From: Sphingosinicella sp.
GTDB lineage: Bacteria > Pseudomonadota > Alphaproteobacteria > Sphingomonadales > Sphingomonadaceae
Length of the DNA: 64,000 nucleotides
NCBI RefSeq assembly: GCF_013911755.1
Contig: NZ_JACESP010000013.1
Location: 1-64,000, forward strand
Direction of reading: 5' to 3'
The notes beneath the pieces are model-generated. The model was not told the origin of the DNA, ran no database searches, and worked only from the letters and a program-made list of their open reading frames with translations. This document shows, piece after piece, positions 7,191-15,578 of this stretch. The position numbers and the translations under genes were made by a program. Position 1 is the stretch's first letter. Each line of letters starts with the position of its first letter.

Positions 7191-8744
7191 ATGCGCACGC
7201 TTTCCGTTCTCGCAGGTCTGCTCGCTGCAACCGCTGTCCTGCCCGCCAACGCCGCCGCCCTCAAGGTGCGCAGCACGACCAGCGTTACGCTCGGCGATGC
7301 CTCGGAAATCCCGGCCTATGACGCGAGCGGCAGCCGCGTGTTCGTCGTCGGCGTCGACGGCGACACGGCCTTCGTGAAGATCGTCGATGCGAAAACCAGC
7401 ACCGAGATCGGCACGCTCGATACGCACAGCTATTTCGCGGGCGGCGCGGCGAACAGCGTCGCGGTGGGCGGCGGCAAGGTCGCCGTCGCCATTGAGGCCG
7501 CGAACAAGACCGATCCGGGCCGTGTTCTCGTCTACGATCTCGCCAACCTGGGCGCCGCGCCGCAGTCCTTCACGGTTGGTGCGCTTCCCGATCAGCTGAG
7601 CTTCTCGGCGGACGGTTCGCGGCTCCTCGTGGCCAACGAGGGCGAACCTTCGAGCTACGGAAAGCCCGACAGCGTCGATCCCGAAGGCTCGATCAGCTAT
7701 ATCGACCTTGCCGCCGGCACCGTAAAAACCGCGGGCTTCAGCGCATTCAACGCCGTGAAATCCGACCTTCAGGCGAAGGGCGTACGCATTTTCGGGCCTG
7801 GCGCTTCTGTAGCGCAGGATCTTGAGCCCGAATACACGGCTTTCTCGCCGGATGGCAAAAGTGCGTTCGTGACGCTTCAGGAAAACAACGCCATTGCGGT
7901 CGTCGATCTCGATGGTCCGGAGCCGGTCGTCACTGACATCATTCCGCTCGGCTTCAAGAGCTACGCGCCCGGCGCCAACCGCATGGACCCGTCCGACAAG
8001 GACGGCATCAAGGGTAATCTGCAGAGCCGCGCCGGCGTTTACGGCATGTACATGTCGGACGCGATCAAGAGCTTCACCTCCAACGGCAAGACCTATTTCG
8101 TCACCGCCGATGAGGGCGATGCCCGCGAATGGGATGGCTTTGCCGAGGAAAAGCGCGCGAGCTCGTTTGGCGACTACGGTATTTTCAACCGTCTCAACGT
8201 GACAAGCACGCTCGGCGCCGAAGGTCCGGCGGACGGCGAACTTTTCGCCTTTGGCGGCCGGAGTTTCTCGATCCTCGACGAGAACGGCAACCGCGTGTTC
8301 GACAGCGGCGACGTTCTCGAACAGATCATGGCCGCGCGTTTCCCGGATGCCGTCGACGACGGCCGCAGCGACAACAAAGGGCCCGAGCCGGAAGGCATTG
8401 AGATCGGAATCGTCGATGGCCGCATGGTGCTGTTCGTAGGCCTCGAGCGCTCGAACGGCAGCAGCCTGGGCTCGGTGCTTGCGTTCGACATCACTGACTT
8501 CGGCCTCGGCGTCGCGCCGAAATATCTGGGAGCGATCATTTCAGACCTGCTCGGACGACCTGAAGGCCTCAGCTTCTTCACACGCGACGGGAAGTCGTTC
8601 CTCGCCGTCGCGGACGAAGAGACCGGCAACCTCGCCATTTACGCACTCAATGTCGTGAGCGAACCCGCCGTGATGGGGCTGTTCGGCCTCGGCCTCGCCG
8701 GGCTCGTGGCCTTGCGCCGCCGCCGCACCAAGGCCTCTTCGTAG
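7191..8744 (+). CDS. Choice-of-anchor I family secreted protein with PEP-CTERM-type C-terminus
   Basis: A 517-residue exported beta-propeller-like protein. The signal peptide covers about residues 1-23. The body has repeated beta stretches (SFSADGSRLLVANEGEPSSY, TAFSPDGKSAFVTLQENNA) and the family block EPEGIEIGIVDGRMVLFVGL. The C-terminus (SEPAVMGLFGLGLAGLVALR, then RRR) has the Glu-Pro, hydrophobic helix and Arg cluster of PEP-CTERM sorting signals, which are handled by an exosortase not seen here. Choice-of-anchor I proteins are surface or secreted proteins, some annotated as phosphatase- or phytase-like; the activity is not known. It is monocistronic with a CtrA-like half-site upstream. 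Confidence 0.85.
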   Translation: MRTLSVLAGLLAATAVLPANAAALKVRSTTSVTLGDASEIPAYDASGSRVFVVGVDGDTAFVKIVDAKTSTEIGTLDTHSYFAGGAANSVAVGGGKVAVAIEAANKTDPGRVLVYDLANLGAAPQSFTVGALPDQLSFSADGSRLLVANEGEPSSYGKPDSVDPEGSISYIDLAAGTVKTAGFSAFNAVKSDLQAKGVRIFGPGASVAQDLEPEYTAFSPDGKSAFVTLQENNAIAVVDLDGPEPVVTDIIPLGFKSYAPGANRMDPSDKDGIKGNLQSRAGVYGMYMSDAIKSFTSNGKTYFVTADEGDAREWDGFAEEKRASSFGDYGIFNRLNVTSTLGAEGPADGELFAFGGRSFSILDENGNRVFDSGDVLEQIMAARFPDAVDDGRSDNKGPEPEGIEIGIVDGRMVLFVGLERSNGSSLGSVLAFDITDFGLGVAPKYLGAIISDLLGRPEGLSFFTRDGKSFLAVADEETGNLAIYALNVVSEPAVMGLFGLGLAGLVALRRRRTKASS

Positions 8745-8866
8745 CCTTACCCAAGCCCGTCCCCTTCCCGCTTTCTTTTTCGAAGCGCGGCGAGTGTGGG
8801 CGGGCTTCCCCCTCTTCCCGCCGCGTGCCAATGTGTGCGCATCGGCACGGCTAGGGGACATCGGGC

Positions 8867-10297
8867 GTGGCAGGGAGCATTTTCGGGCGCCGCAAGGGCC
8901 TTGGCGACTGGCGGAGCTATTCCGGGAACCGCGCGCTCAGGCGCACGCTTACCTGGCCTCATCTCGTTGCGCTTGGTGTCGGCGCAATCGTCGGCACGGG
9001 TATCTACACGCTGATCGGCATTGGCGCGGGCAAGGCAGGCCCCGCGGTGATCGCCTCGTTCGCGATCGCCGGGCTCGTGTGCGCCTGTGCCGCCCTCGCC
9101 TATGCGGAACTTGCAACTATGATGCCCGCCGCTGGGAGCGCCTACAGCTATTCCTACGTTGCCCTGAACGAACCTGTGGCGTGGATGGTCGGCTGGAGCC
9201 TCGTGCTCGAATACACCGTGGTCTGCGCGGCAGTTGCGGTGGGCTGGTCCGGCTATGCCGTCGGCTTCCTCAACAGTTGGGGCCTTACCATCCCGCATGA
9301 ATTTGCAGCTGGACCGCACGCAGGCGGCATCATCAATGTGCCGGCGGTTCTCATCACCATGTTGGTCGCTGGTCTGCTCGCGCTCGGAACGCGGGAAAGC
9401 GCCTTCGTCAACACACTGCTCGTGCTGCTCAAGATGTCGGCGCTGGCGCTCTTCATCTTTCTTGCCCTGCCCGCCTTTGACCCAGCCAACCTCCAGCCCT
9501 TCGCCCCGTACGGGTGGGGCTCGAAGGAAGTGGGGGGCAACACGGTCGGCGTGATGGCGGGCGCGGCGTTGATCTTCTTTGCCTTCTACGGGTTCGACGC
9601 GGTCTCGACCGCCGCCGAGGAGGCGAAGGACCCATCGCGCGATCTCACGATTGGCATCATCGGCTCCATGCTGATCTGCACGGTCGTCTATATGGCAGTC
9701 GCAGCAGCGGCGATCGGCGCCATGCCGGTCGAGGAGTTTGCTGCGAGCGGCGAGCCGCTCGCGCACGTCCTCCGCTCGCTCGACTGGCCGGGTGCCGCGC
9801 AGCTGATCGGCGCAGGCGCGATCGTTGCGATGCCGACCGTGCTGCTCGCGTTCATGTATGGTCAGAGCCGCATCTTCTTCGCCATTGCGCGCGACGGCCT
9901 GCTCCCCGAACGGCTGTCGCACGTTAACGCCCGCACCGGCACGCCGATCCTGATGACCATGGTCACTGCCCTCGTCGTCAGCATCATCGCCGGGCTGCTG
10001 CCTCTTGGCGAGATCGCCGAGCTGGCCAACACGGGAACGCTCGCCGCGTTCATTGCCATCGGTGTCAGCCTCATCGTGCTGCGCCGCCGCGCGCCGGATG
10101 CGGAGCGGAAGTTCCGCGTTCCCTTTCACGTGCCGGTGGCGATGGCCGCAATCGGCGGCTGCCTCTATCTGTTCGTCAGCCTGCCCGAAAAGACGCAGCT
10201 TCGCTTCCTTGTCTGGAACCTGATTGGCGCGGCGGTCTATCTTGCTTATGGGATGCGGCAGAGCCTGCTCGCCGCTGCCAGCCGGAAGGAAGCCTGA
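8867..10297 (+). CDS. APC-family amino acid permease (cationic amino acid transporter-like)
   Basis: A 476-residue inner-membrane transporter with about 12 helices. The GTG at 8867 starts a short cytoplasmic N-terminus, then the APC signature LVALGVGAIVGTGIYTLIGI of helix 1 and YAELATMMPAAGSAYSYSY. Unlike eukaryotic CATs it lacks the extra C-terminal helices. It likely imports or exchanges amino acids with the proton-motive force; the substrate is unknown. Its stop overlaps the next start by one base (TGATG), so the downstream effector-domain protein is translationally coupled. Confidence 0.9.
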   Translation: MAGSIFGRRKGLGDWRSYSGNRALRRTLTWPHLVALGVGAIVGTGIYTLIGIGAGKAGPAVIASFAIAGLVCACAALAYAELATMMPAAGSAYSYSYVALNEPVAWMVGWSLVLEYTVVCAAVAVGWSGYAVGFLNSWGLTIPHEFAAGPHAGGIINVPAVLITMLVAGLLALGTRESAFVNTLLVLLKMSALALFIFLALPAFDPANLQPFAPYGWGSKEVGGNTVGVMAGAALIFFAFYGFDAVSTAAEEAKDPSRDLTIGIIGSMLICTVVYMAVAAAAIGAMPVEEFAASGEPLAHVLRSLDWPGAAQLIGAGAIVAMPTVLLAFMYGQSRIFFAIARDGLLPERLSHVNARTGTPILMTMVTALVVSIIAGLLPLGEIAELANTGTLAAFIAIGVSLIVLRRRAPDAERKFRVPFHVPVAMAAIGGCLYLFVSLPEKTQLRFLVWNLIGAAVYLAYGMRQSLLAAASRKEA

Positions 10298-10560
10298 TGT
10301 ACCGCCTGTTCGTCCTCGCCAAATGCGACCTTGGCCACGCCGCCAGTGTCGGCAACCGGATCGCGGAGATGGAGGAGGTCGCCGAGGTCTATTCGGTGAC
10401 GGGCGAGTATGACCTGCTCATCAAGGTGGGCTTTGGCGATCTGCCGGAAATCGAGGATTTCGTGCAGGAAAAGCTGCACCGGGTGCCTGGTCTCAAGGAG
10501 ACCGTGACGATGATGTCTTACCGGGTTTACGGCGAGGACATTGGGGATTTTGTGAACTGA
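10297..10560 (+). CDS. Stand-alone Lrp/AsnC ligand-binding (RAM) domain protein
   Basis: An 87-residue protein that is only the alpha-beta RAM domain of Lrp/AsnC regulators (VAEVYSVTGEYDLLIKV, then VPGLKETVTMMSY). It has no helix-turn-helix. Such proteins bind amino acids as oligomers and can modulate full-length Lrp proteins. The one-base overlap with the permease suggests it senses the transported amino acid or tunes an Lrp regulator, which is inference. Confidence 0.85.
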   Translation: MYRLFVLAKCDLGHAASVGNRIAEMEEVAEVYSVTGEYDLLIKVGFGDLPEIEDFVQEKLHRVPGLKETVTMMSYRVYGEDIGDFVN

Positions 10561-10602
10561 AATTGATGAAGTAGTCGGCGGAGGGGTCGTTTCATCTTGT
10601 TG

Positions 10603-10618
10603 TGAGACGAAAATCTCA
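10603..10618. promoter_or_regulatory. Candidate operator of the SnoaL-TetR operon
   Basis: TGAGA-N6-TCTCA is a perfect inverted repeat directly before the SnoaL gene. It is placed to be bound by the TetR protein encoded second in that operon. Confidence 0.35.
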
Positions 10619-10653
10619 TTATGAGGTTTTTGTCGAATCAACCTGACGATGAG

Positions 10654-11094
10654 ATGATGACGATGACGAGCGGACTTTTGAGCCGGGAGGAGATGGACCG
10701 GCGGATGGATGCGCATTTCGGGTTCGAGGTGCGCGATGACGTGGAGGGCGTGCTCGCGACGCTTTCGCACGACGTGGAACACGACATCGTGGGCTGGCCC
10801 ACAGGCCCGACGCACGGACGCGACGCGACGCGCGGCTTCTATGAGGCGCTGTTCCAGGACCTTTCGGACGGCCGCATCACCACGCTGCGACGCCTTTACG
10901 GGGAAAACTTCCTTGTCGACGATTCGCTTTGGGAAGGATTCGCGCCGGGCCAGCCGTTCGGCGTTTCGGGCGACGGCCGACCGCTGAAGTTCCGGCTGCT
11001 CCACGTGATCGAGTTCGCGGAAAGCGGCGACATCGCGCGCGAAAACGTGTGGGTCGACCTCGCCGCCATCCTCCAGCAACTGCCGCAACACTAA
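10654..11094 (+). CDS. SnoaL-like / NTF2-fold protein
   Basis: About 146 residues with the NTF2-like cone fold pattern (HFGFEVRDDVEGVLATL, then HDVEHDIVG, GRDATRGFYEALFQDL, and a late beta stretch with FRLLHVIEF). These are small isomerase- or hydrolase-type proteins or ligand binders of unknown substrate. The start is unsure: ATG at 10621 would overlap the putative operator, and ATGs at 10654, 10657 and 10663 are all possible, none with a clear ribosome site. The tetR gene begins two bases after its stop, so the two form an operon. Confidence 0.72.
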   Translation: MMTMTSGLLSREEMDRRMDAHFGFEVRDDVEGVLATLSHDVEHDIVGWPTGPTHGRDATRGFYEALFQDLSDGRITTLRRLYGENFLVDDSLWEGFAPGQPFGVSGDGRPLKFRLLHVIEFAESGDIARENVWVDLAAILQQLPQH

Positions 11095-11095
11095 A

Positions 11096-11683
11096 GTGGC
11101 GCGGGCGGAGCAGACGGGACGCTGGAAACAGCGACGGCGAACGCGGCAGGACATCCTGGCCGCCGCCGCCGAACTGCTGAAAACGGGCCAGAAGCCGAGC
11201 CTTGAAGAGATCGCGGACGCCGCGCTCGTCTCGCGCGCGACGGCCTATCGGTACTTCCCGAACGCCGACGCGCTGCTGGTGGAGGCGGCGCTGGAGATCG
11301 ACTTTCCGAAGATCGGCGACGTGCTGGCGGGCGCCGACGGCGACCCGGTGCGGCGCGTGGAAAAGGTCGACGCGGCGCTGCATAGGCTGATCGCGGAAAA
11401 CGAAGTGCCGATGCGGCTGATGATCGCGAGCGCGCTGGAACGCGGGGCGCGCGGCGACCTCCCCGTCCGTCAGGACCGGCGCACGCCGATGCTGAAGGAA
11501 GCGCTGGCGCCCGCGCGCGCATCGTTCAAGGCGGCCGACTACGACGCGCTAATCGCGGCGCTTTCGCTCGTCGTGGGGCCGGAAGCGATGATCGTGTTCC
11601 GCGACGTGCTGCGGCTGGACGACGCCGAAGCGGCGCGCGTGCGCCGCTGGGCGATCCGCGCCTTGATCAGCGCAGCAAGCTAG
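11096..11683 (+). CDS. TetR/AcrR family transcriptional regulator
   Basis: A 195-residue regulator with a GTG start at 11096, one base after the SnoaL stop. The DNA-binding domain lies at residues about 12-60 (PSLEEIADAALVSRATAYRY is the helix-turn-helix), followed by a helical ligand domain. Such gene pairs are usually autoregulated. It is convergent with the next gene, whose stop it overlaps by four bases. Confidence 0.88.
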   Translation: MARAEQTGRWKQRRRTRQDILAAAAELLKTGQKPSLEEIADAALVSRATAYRYFPNADALLVEAALEIDFPKIGDVLAGADGDPVRRVEKVDAALHRLIAENEVPMRLMIASALERGARGDLPVRQDRRTPMLKEALAPARASFKAADYDALIAALSLVVGPEAMIVFRDVLRLDDAEAARVRRWAIRALISAAS

Positions 11684-11985
11684 CCGCCGACGACCATTTC
11701 CAGCGTCACCGCCGCAACGGCGAACTGGCCGCGCATCTTTTCCGCGATGACGGCGGCGTCATGCTCGGTGAGGCCGGGAACGACGACGCGCATCTCCAGC
11801 TTTTCGCGGATGCGCCGCGAACGGAACATCGAGGGCACGAGATCGCGCTGCGCGAAATAGTTGAGCACTCTGAGGCTGATGTGCGGGTCCACGTTCGCAA
11901 TAATCTCGAAATGCGCGCTCCTGCTCACAAAGGCGAGATGCGGCCCGGAAGCGGCGGGCGCGGCGGCAGCAAGAGCGGTGGACAT
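11680..11985 (-). CDS. ACT-domain protein resembling acetolactate synthase small subunit
   Basis: A 101-residue protein with one ACT-like domain (FEIIANVDPHISLRVLNYFA, then QRDLVP) as in IlvH/IlvM, the regulatory subunits of acetohydroxyacid synthase that mediate feedback by branched-chain amino acids. No catalytic IlvB gene is adjacent. The gene is divergent from an Lrp/AsnC regulator, which fits an amino-acid-sensing role. It could instead be a free-standing ACT regulator. Confidence 0.65.
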   Translation of the reverse strand: MSTALAAAAPAASGPHLAFVSRSAHFEIIANVDPHISLRVLNYFAQRDLVPSMFRSRRIREKLEMRVVVPGLTEHDAAVIAEKMRGQFAVAAVTLEMVVGG

Positions 11986-12113
11986 GACATTCCTTTTTCA
12001 AGTTTGCGCCGCGCTTTTCGCACGCGCGCACAGAAAAAGGGATGCAAAGCGATTGAGCTTTAATCGATTCTGTGCATAAAAATCGTCAAATTCCATTTTA
12101 CAAAGCGAAATTT
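11986..12113. promoter_or_regulatory. Divergent promoter region between the ACT gene and the asnC-like gene
   Basis: This is A/T-rich DNA with the imperfect inverted repeat AAATT-N15-AAATTT just before the regulator start at 12114. It is the likely site of AsnC-type autoregulation. No gene is seen here. Confidence 0.35.
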
Positions 12114-12587
12114 ATGCGCCTTGACGATTTCGACAGAAAAATTCTTCGCGTTCTGCAGGAGGATTGCAGCCTTTCCACCGCGGAGATCGCCGAGCGCGTC
12201 GGCCTCTCGCAATCGCCGTGCTGGCGGCGCATCGCGGCGATGGAGGAAGCGGGCATCATCAGGAAGCGCGTGGCGCTGCTCGACAGGCGCAAGGTGGGGC
12301 TCGGTGCGCAGGTCTTCGCCAACGTGAAACTTTCGGCGCACGGCCGCGCGCACATGGCGGAGTTCGAAGCGACGGTGCGAGAGATCGAGGAAATCCAGGA
12401 ATGCTACGTGCTGATGGGCACGACGGACTTCCTGCTGCGGATCGTGACGACGGACATCGAGGCTTACGAAAAGCTGTTCTTCGAGAGGCTCTCCCGCCTG
12501 CCCGGCGTGCAGGAAATCACCTCTTCAATGGCACTTTCGGAGATCAAGAGCACCACGGCGCTGCCGGTCAGAGCCTCTCAAGCCTGA
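12114..12587 (+). CDS. Lrp/AsnC family transcriptional regulator
   Basis: A 157-residue regulator. The N-terminal winged helix has LDDFDRKILRVLQEDCSLST and GLSQSPCWRRIAAMEEAGII, and the C-terminal RAM effector domain begins near residue 65 (GAQVFANVKL). The ATG at 12114 gives the standard family start; a GTG at 12072 would add 14 residues. It is divergent from the ACT-domain gene and probably controls it. The 3' end overlaps the convergent P450 gene by 20 bases. Confidence 0.9.
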   Translation: MRLDDFDRKILRVLQEDCSLSTAEIAERVGLSQSPCWRRIAAMEEAGIIRKRVALLDRRKVGLGAQVFANVKLSAHGRAHMAEFEATVREIEEIQECYVLMGTTDFLLRIVTTDIEAYEKLFFERLSRLPGVQEITSSMALSEIKSTTALPVRASQA

Positions 12588-13995
12588 GCGGAAGGCCGTC
12601 GCGGGGCCGGGGCATGGGGAACATGGCGAAATCGGGCTTGTACCCCTCCAGCAGCACGATGCGGCGCTTGTCCAGCAGCTCGAACAGGAAGGCCTTCGCC
12701 TGCATGTAGGCGAAGTGGAGGCCAAGACACATATGGCCGCCGCCGCCGAAGGGCACCCAGGCGTATTTGTGCCGGCCCTTTGAATTTTCAGGCGAGAAGC
12801 GCGCGGGATCGAACCGGTCCGGCTCCGGCCAGAGATCGGGGAGACGGTGCGTCATCATCGGGTTGACGCCGATGTGCGTGCCCGCCGGAATCGCATAGTT
12901 CCCGAACGTGAAATCCTTGAGCGCGCGGCGCGGCAGCGCGGGCACGGGCGCGTTCAGCCGCATCGCCTCCTTGAAGGCCCACTCGGTCTTTTCGAAGCGG
13001 TCCAGCTCTGCATACGGAATCCGGTCCCCGAAATCGGCGCGCACGCCGCGCACCTCGGCGCGCAGCTCCTCCTGCCACTGCGGCGAAGCGCCCAGATAAT
13101 AGACAGTGGAGGTGAGCGAGGAGGTGAGCGTGTCGTGCGCGGCCATCATCAGGAAATTCATGTGATCGATGATTTCCTGATCGGTGAGCAGGCGCGTCTG
13201 CCCGGTCGCCTCGTCCTCATGCTCCGCATTGCAGATCTGCGTGAAGATATCGTCCCCCGCCGCGCCGCGGCGCTTCGGGATTTCCCGCCCGAAGAAGGCG
13301 CACATGAAGGCGCGGCCCTTCACGCCGCGCGCCATCGCGGTGAAGGGCAAGGGCTTCCGCACGATGCCGATGGACGCGGCGACCATATCGACGAAGCTGG
13401 TGTTGATGCGATCCGCCTCCGGCCCCCAGGGGATGCCGAGGAACGATGTGGCGGCGAGATCGAGCGTGAGCTGCTTGATCGCGGGATAGAATTTCACATC
13501 CTGCGGCCACTTGGCGACGCGCGCGGCGATGCCTTCCTGCAGCGCGCCCAGATAATTCTGCATCGGCGCGGGCTTGAAGGCGACCGACAGCGTTTTGCGG
13601 TGAACGCGGTGCTCCTCGAAATCCATGAGCATCACGCCGCGCGGGAACACACGATCGAGGATGGGATTCCAGCCCTGCTCCGACGAGAAGGTCTTGTCCC
13701 GATCCATGAAGACAAGCTCGTTCGCCTCCGGCCCGATCAGCGTGACCTGCCAGCCGCCGCCGATGTTGGGCGTGCGGTAAACGCGCCCGTAGCGATCCAC
13801 CTGATCGCGCACCAGGGTGAGCGGGTCTTTCAGAAAGCGCAGCGTGCGCAGAACCCCGCCGAGCCGCGAGCCCGGCATTTCCCCCGGCAGATGCGCAAGA
13901 TCGGCATAGCCCGTATCGCGAAGCCGCGCGAAACGCTCCGCCGGCGTCGAGCCGTCGTCGGTGCGGAACTCCTGCGGATGAACCGGCGCGTTCAT
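12568..13995 (-). CDS. Cytochrome P450
   Basis: A 475-residue soluble haem monooxygenase. The I-helix motif AAHDT is at 285-289, ExxR at E343-R346 (EAMR), and the haem loop FGGGGHMCLG at 417-425 with the axial ligand C423. The second glycine of the usual FGxG is kept. No fused reductase is present and no ferredoxin/reductase pair is next to it, so electrons come from elsewhere. The ATG at 13995 is preceded by GGGAGGG. The substrate is unknown. The length is slightly above the ~400-420 residues of CYP101-type enzymes. Confidence 0.93.
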   Translation of the reverse strand: MNAPVHPQEFRTDDGSTPAERFARLRDTGYADLAHLPGEMPGSRLGGVLRTLRFLKDPLTLVRDQVDRYGRVYRTPNIGGGWQVTLIGPEANELVFMDRDKTFSSEQGWNPILDRVFPRGVMLMDFEEHRVHRKTLSVAFKPAPMQNYLGALQEGIAARVAKWPQDVKFYPAIKQLTLDLAATSFLGIPWGPEADRINTSFVDMVAASIGIVRKPLPFTAMARGVKGRAFMCAFFGREIPKRRGAAGDDIFTQICNAEHEDEATGQTRLLTDQEIIDHMNFLMMAAHDTLTSSLTSTVYYLGASPQWQEELRAEVRGVRADFGDRIPYAELDRFEKTEWAFKEAMRLNAPVPALPRRALKDFTFGNYAIPAGTHIGVNPMMTHRLPDLWPEPDRFDPARFSPENSKGRHKYAWVPFGGGGHMCLGLHFAYMQAKAFLFELLDKRRIVLLEGYKPDFAMFPMPRPRDGLPLRLERL

Positions 13996-14220
13996 GGACA
14001 ACCCTCCCACCAAAGCCCGCATTCGGGCCGATCGTGTGCGGCGGGCACCCCTCCCACAGCGCACCCGCACGCACACAGCATCCGGCCGCGCGACTCTCCC
14101 TTCGCGCGCAAAATGCGGAGTGAGGATACGCAAAAGTGAGCTGAACGCAAATCTAATTTACACTGGGGTAAGTGGGGGTGGAGTGGTAGCCGAGGAGGAG
14201 GTTTTCGACCGCGACAACAA
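13996..14220. other. Non-coding stretch upstream of the P450
   Basis: No gene is supported here. It should carry the P450 promoter on the minus strand. An A/T-rich patch near 14150-14160 is the only candidate core promoter region. Confidence 0.3.
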
Positions 14221-14271
14221 CACGGTGGGCACGAAGCGCCGTGAATAATCCACGGTTGCGAGCCCCGCAAC
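14221..14271 (-). other. Structured 3' flank of the reverse transcriptase gene
   Basis: Three short perfect stems are packed in 51 bases: CACGG (14221-14225) or CACGG (14251-14255) can each pair with CCGTG (14239-14243), so two hairpins exclude each other. GTTGCG-AGCCC-CGCAAC (14255-14271) forms the third. There is no T-run, so a simple terminator is unlikely. It could be a 3' RNA element or a processing site; unproven. Confidence 0.35.
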
Positions 14272-14297
14272 TGACACTCCCCACCGCTCCTATCGTC

Positions 14298-15578
14298 CTA
14301 AGAGGGACGCCGCGTCGTATTTCTCGATTTATCTGCAAGAAGAACTTCCGCATCCACTCCTAGAAATTGCAAATCCATCGAAGATAGCCTCTGCAACCGG
14401 TCAACACCTAAGAGATCACGTAGGATGCTTGCTTGCGCTGCAACTGACGCCCGTTCAATTGCTTTGCGGAGATCATCGCGATTTTGCGCGGCCGAATAGG
14501 CATTTAAATACCCTTCAATAACCGACTTAAAATAGCCACCCATCGTCGTCAGAGTAACCCTCTTCTCAAGCAGGGCTGCGATGCTATTCCAACTTCCGAT
14601 CCTACTAGAAATCGTGGCAATATTGGAGGGTGCAACTCGTAGCTGATACGGGCCATGCCCTCGTCTACTCAGTTCCATACCTAAGAATGTGGCAGGTGTG
14701 TCAGGATTATAGATAACCGTCTTTGAGTCCGAGCTGCCGGGTTCGCCGATGGATAATCCAAGATGCCCTAAGGCGGATTTCAAGAAAGTATGAAAAGCGT
14801 GCGCTTCGGCCTCGGATGAGAAGAACGCCACTATGTCATCTACATAACGGGCAACGGGAACACCTCGCCTTGCCAATTGGCGATCTAGGTTCCTCAAATA
14901 CACTCCAGCATAGAAGGGAGAAAGCGGCATCCCCTGTCTGACCCCGAGCCCCCTCCGGATACCCGCCTCGGAAACGATCGAACGCCAACCTCTCTCCGTT
15001 CCATCTTCGATTTCGGTGGCGAGGAACGAATGCAAGATTGGAACGAGAGACGGCTGTCGCACGGTATTCGAGACAGCATCACTCAACTTCGTTCTTTCCA
15101 GATTGTCGAAGAACTTGTGGATGTCCGCTTTATAAACCCAAGGGTATTCGTTTCGCGCTTTGCAGGCGAACTTACGGGCCCCCAACACACTCCTCTCAGA
15201 ACCCGGCGCCAATCCGAAGGCTACTGGATTGTCCATTCCCATAGCCAATAGTCGGGGGCGAAGTTGGTTGAGAATGCTGAACTGAAGAAGCCTGTCTGCT
15301 ATGGTGGGAACGCAGATAATGCGATTGCCGCTACCGTTCTCTTTCGGCTTGGCGAATGCTAGCAGGCCGTGTGGTTTAAACCCTGAAGTCACTCTAAAGC
15401 GCAGTTCGCGAAGCTGTCGGTCAAGCGCCCGCTCAAAGACCACTCCCGATATCCTGTCGGGACCAAAACACGAATTTATCAGGCGAGCGCGCTCAGTCTT
15501 CCATACCGCCTTAAGTGCAGCGATTGAAGTACAGGCCTCAAGTCCATTCACTAGTTTCCGCCGCCCCCCCCAAGTCAT
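14298..15578 (-). CDS. Reverse transcriptase (orphan, group II-like/UG-type, without maturase or endonuclease domain)
   Basis: A 426-residue RNA-directed DNA polymerase. Motifs in order: NRIICVPTIADRLLQ (85-99), motif A KADIHKFFDNL with D152, motif B RQGMPLSPFYAGVYL with Q215-G216, motif C ARYVDDIV with D247-D248, then FLGMEL (298-303). The 120-residue helical C-terminus matches no domain I know; no X/maturase zinc or HNH motif is visible. Motif B is QGxxxSP, unlike the SQ form of diversity-generating RTs, and the retron VTG signature was not seen. The ATG overlaps the upstream small ORF (ATGA). A run of eight G lies at codons 3-5, and a GTG at 15551 could serve as alternative start. The gene is visibly A/T-richer than its neighbours, which suggests transfer. 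It could be a defence RT (DRT/UG class); this is inference. Confidence 0.9.
   Translation of the reverse strand: MTWGGRRKLVNGLEACTSIAALKAVWKTERARLINSCFGPDRISGVVFERALDRQLRELRFRVTSGFKPHGLLAFAKPKENGSGNRIICVPTIADRLLQFSILNQLRPRLLAMGMDNPVAFGLAPGSERSVLGARKFACKARNEYPWVYKADIHKFFDNLERTKLSDAVSNTVRQPSLVPILHSFLATEIEDGTERGWRSIVSEAGIRRGLGVRQGMPLSPFYAGVYLRNLDRQLARRGVPVARYVDDIVAFFSSEAEAHAFHTFLKSALGHLGLSIGEPGSSDSKTVIYNPDTPATFLGMELSRRGHGPYQLRVAPSNIATISSRIGSWNSIAALLEKRVTLTTMGGYFKSVIEGYLNAYSAAQNRDDLRKAIERASVAAQASILRDLLGVDRLQRLSSMDLQFLGVDAEVLLADKSRNTTRRPS

Noticed and set aside
8753-8807. Terminator after the choice-of-anchor gene (AAGCCCG and CGGGCTT)
   Set aside because: The arms are 41 bases apart with no T-tract; a stable simple hairpin is unlikely.
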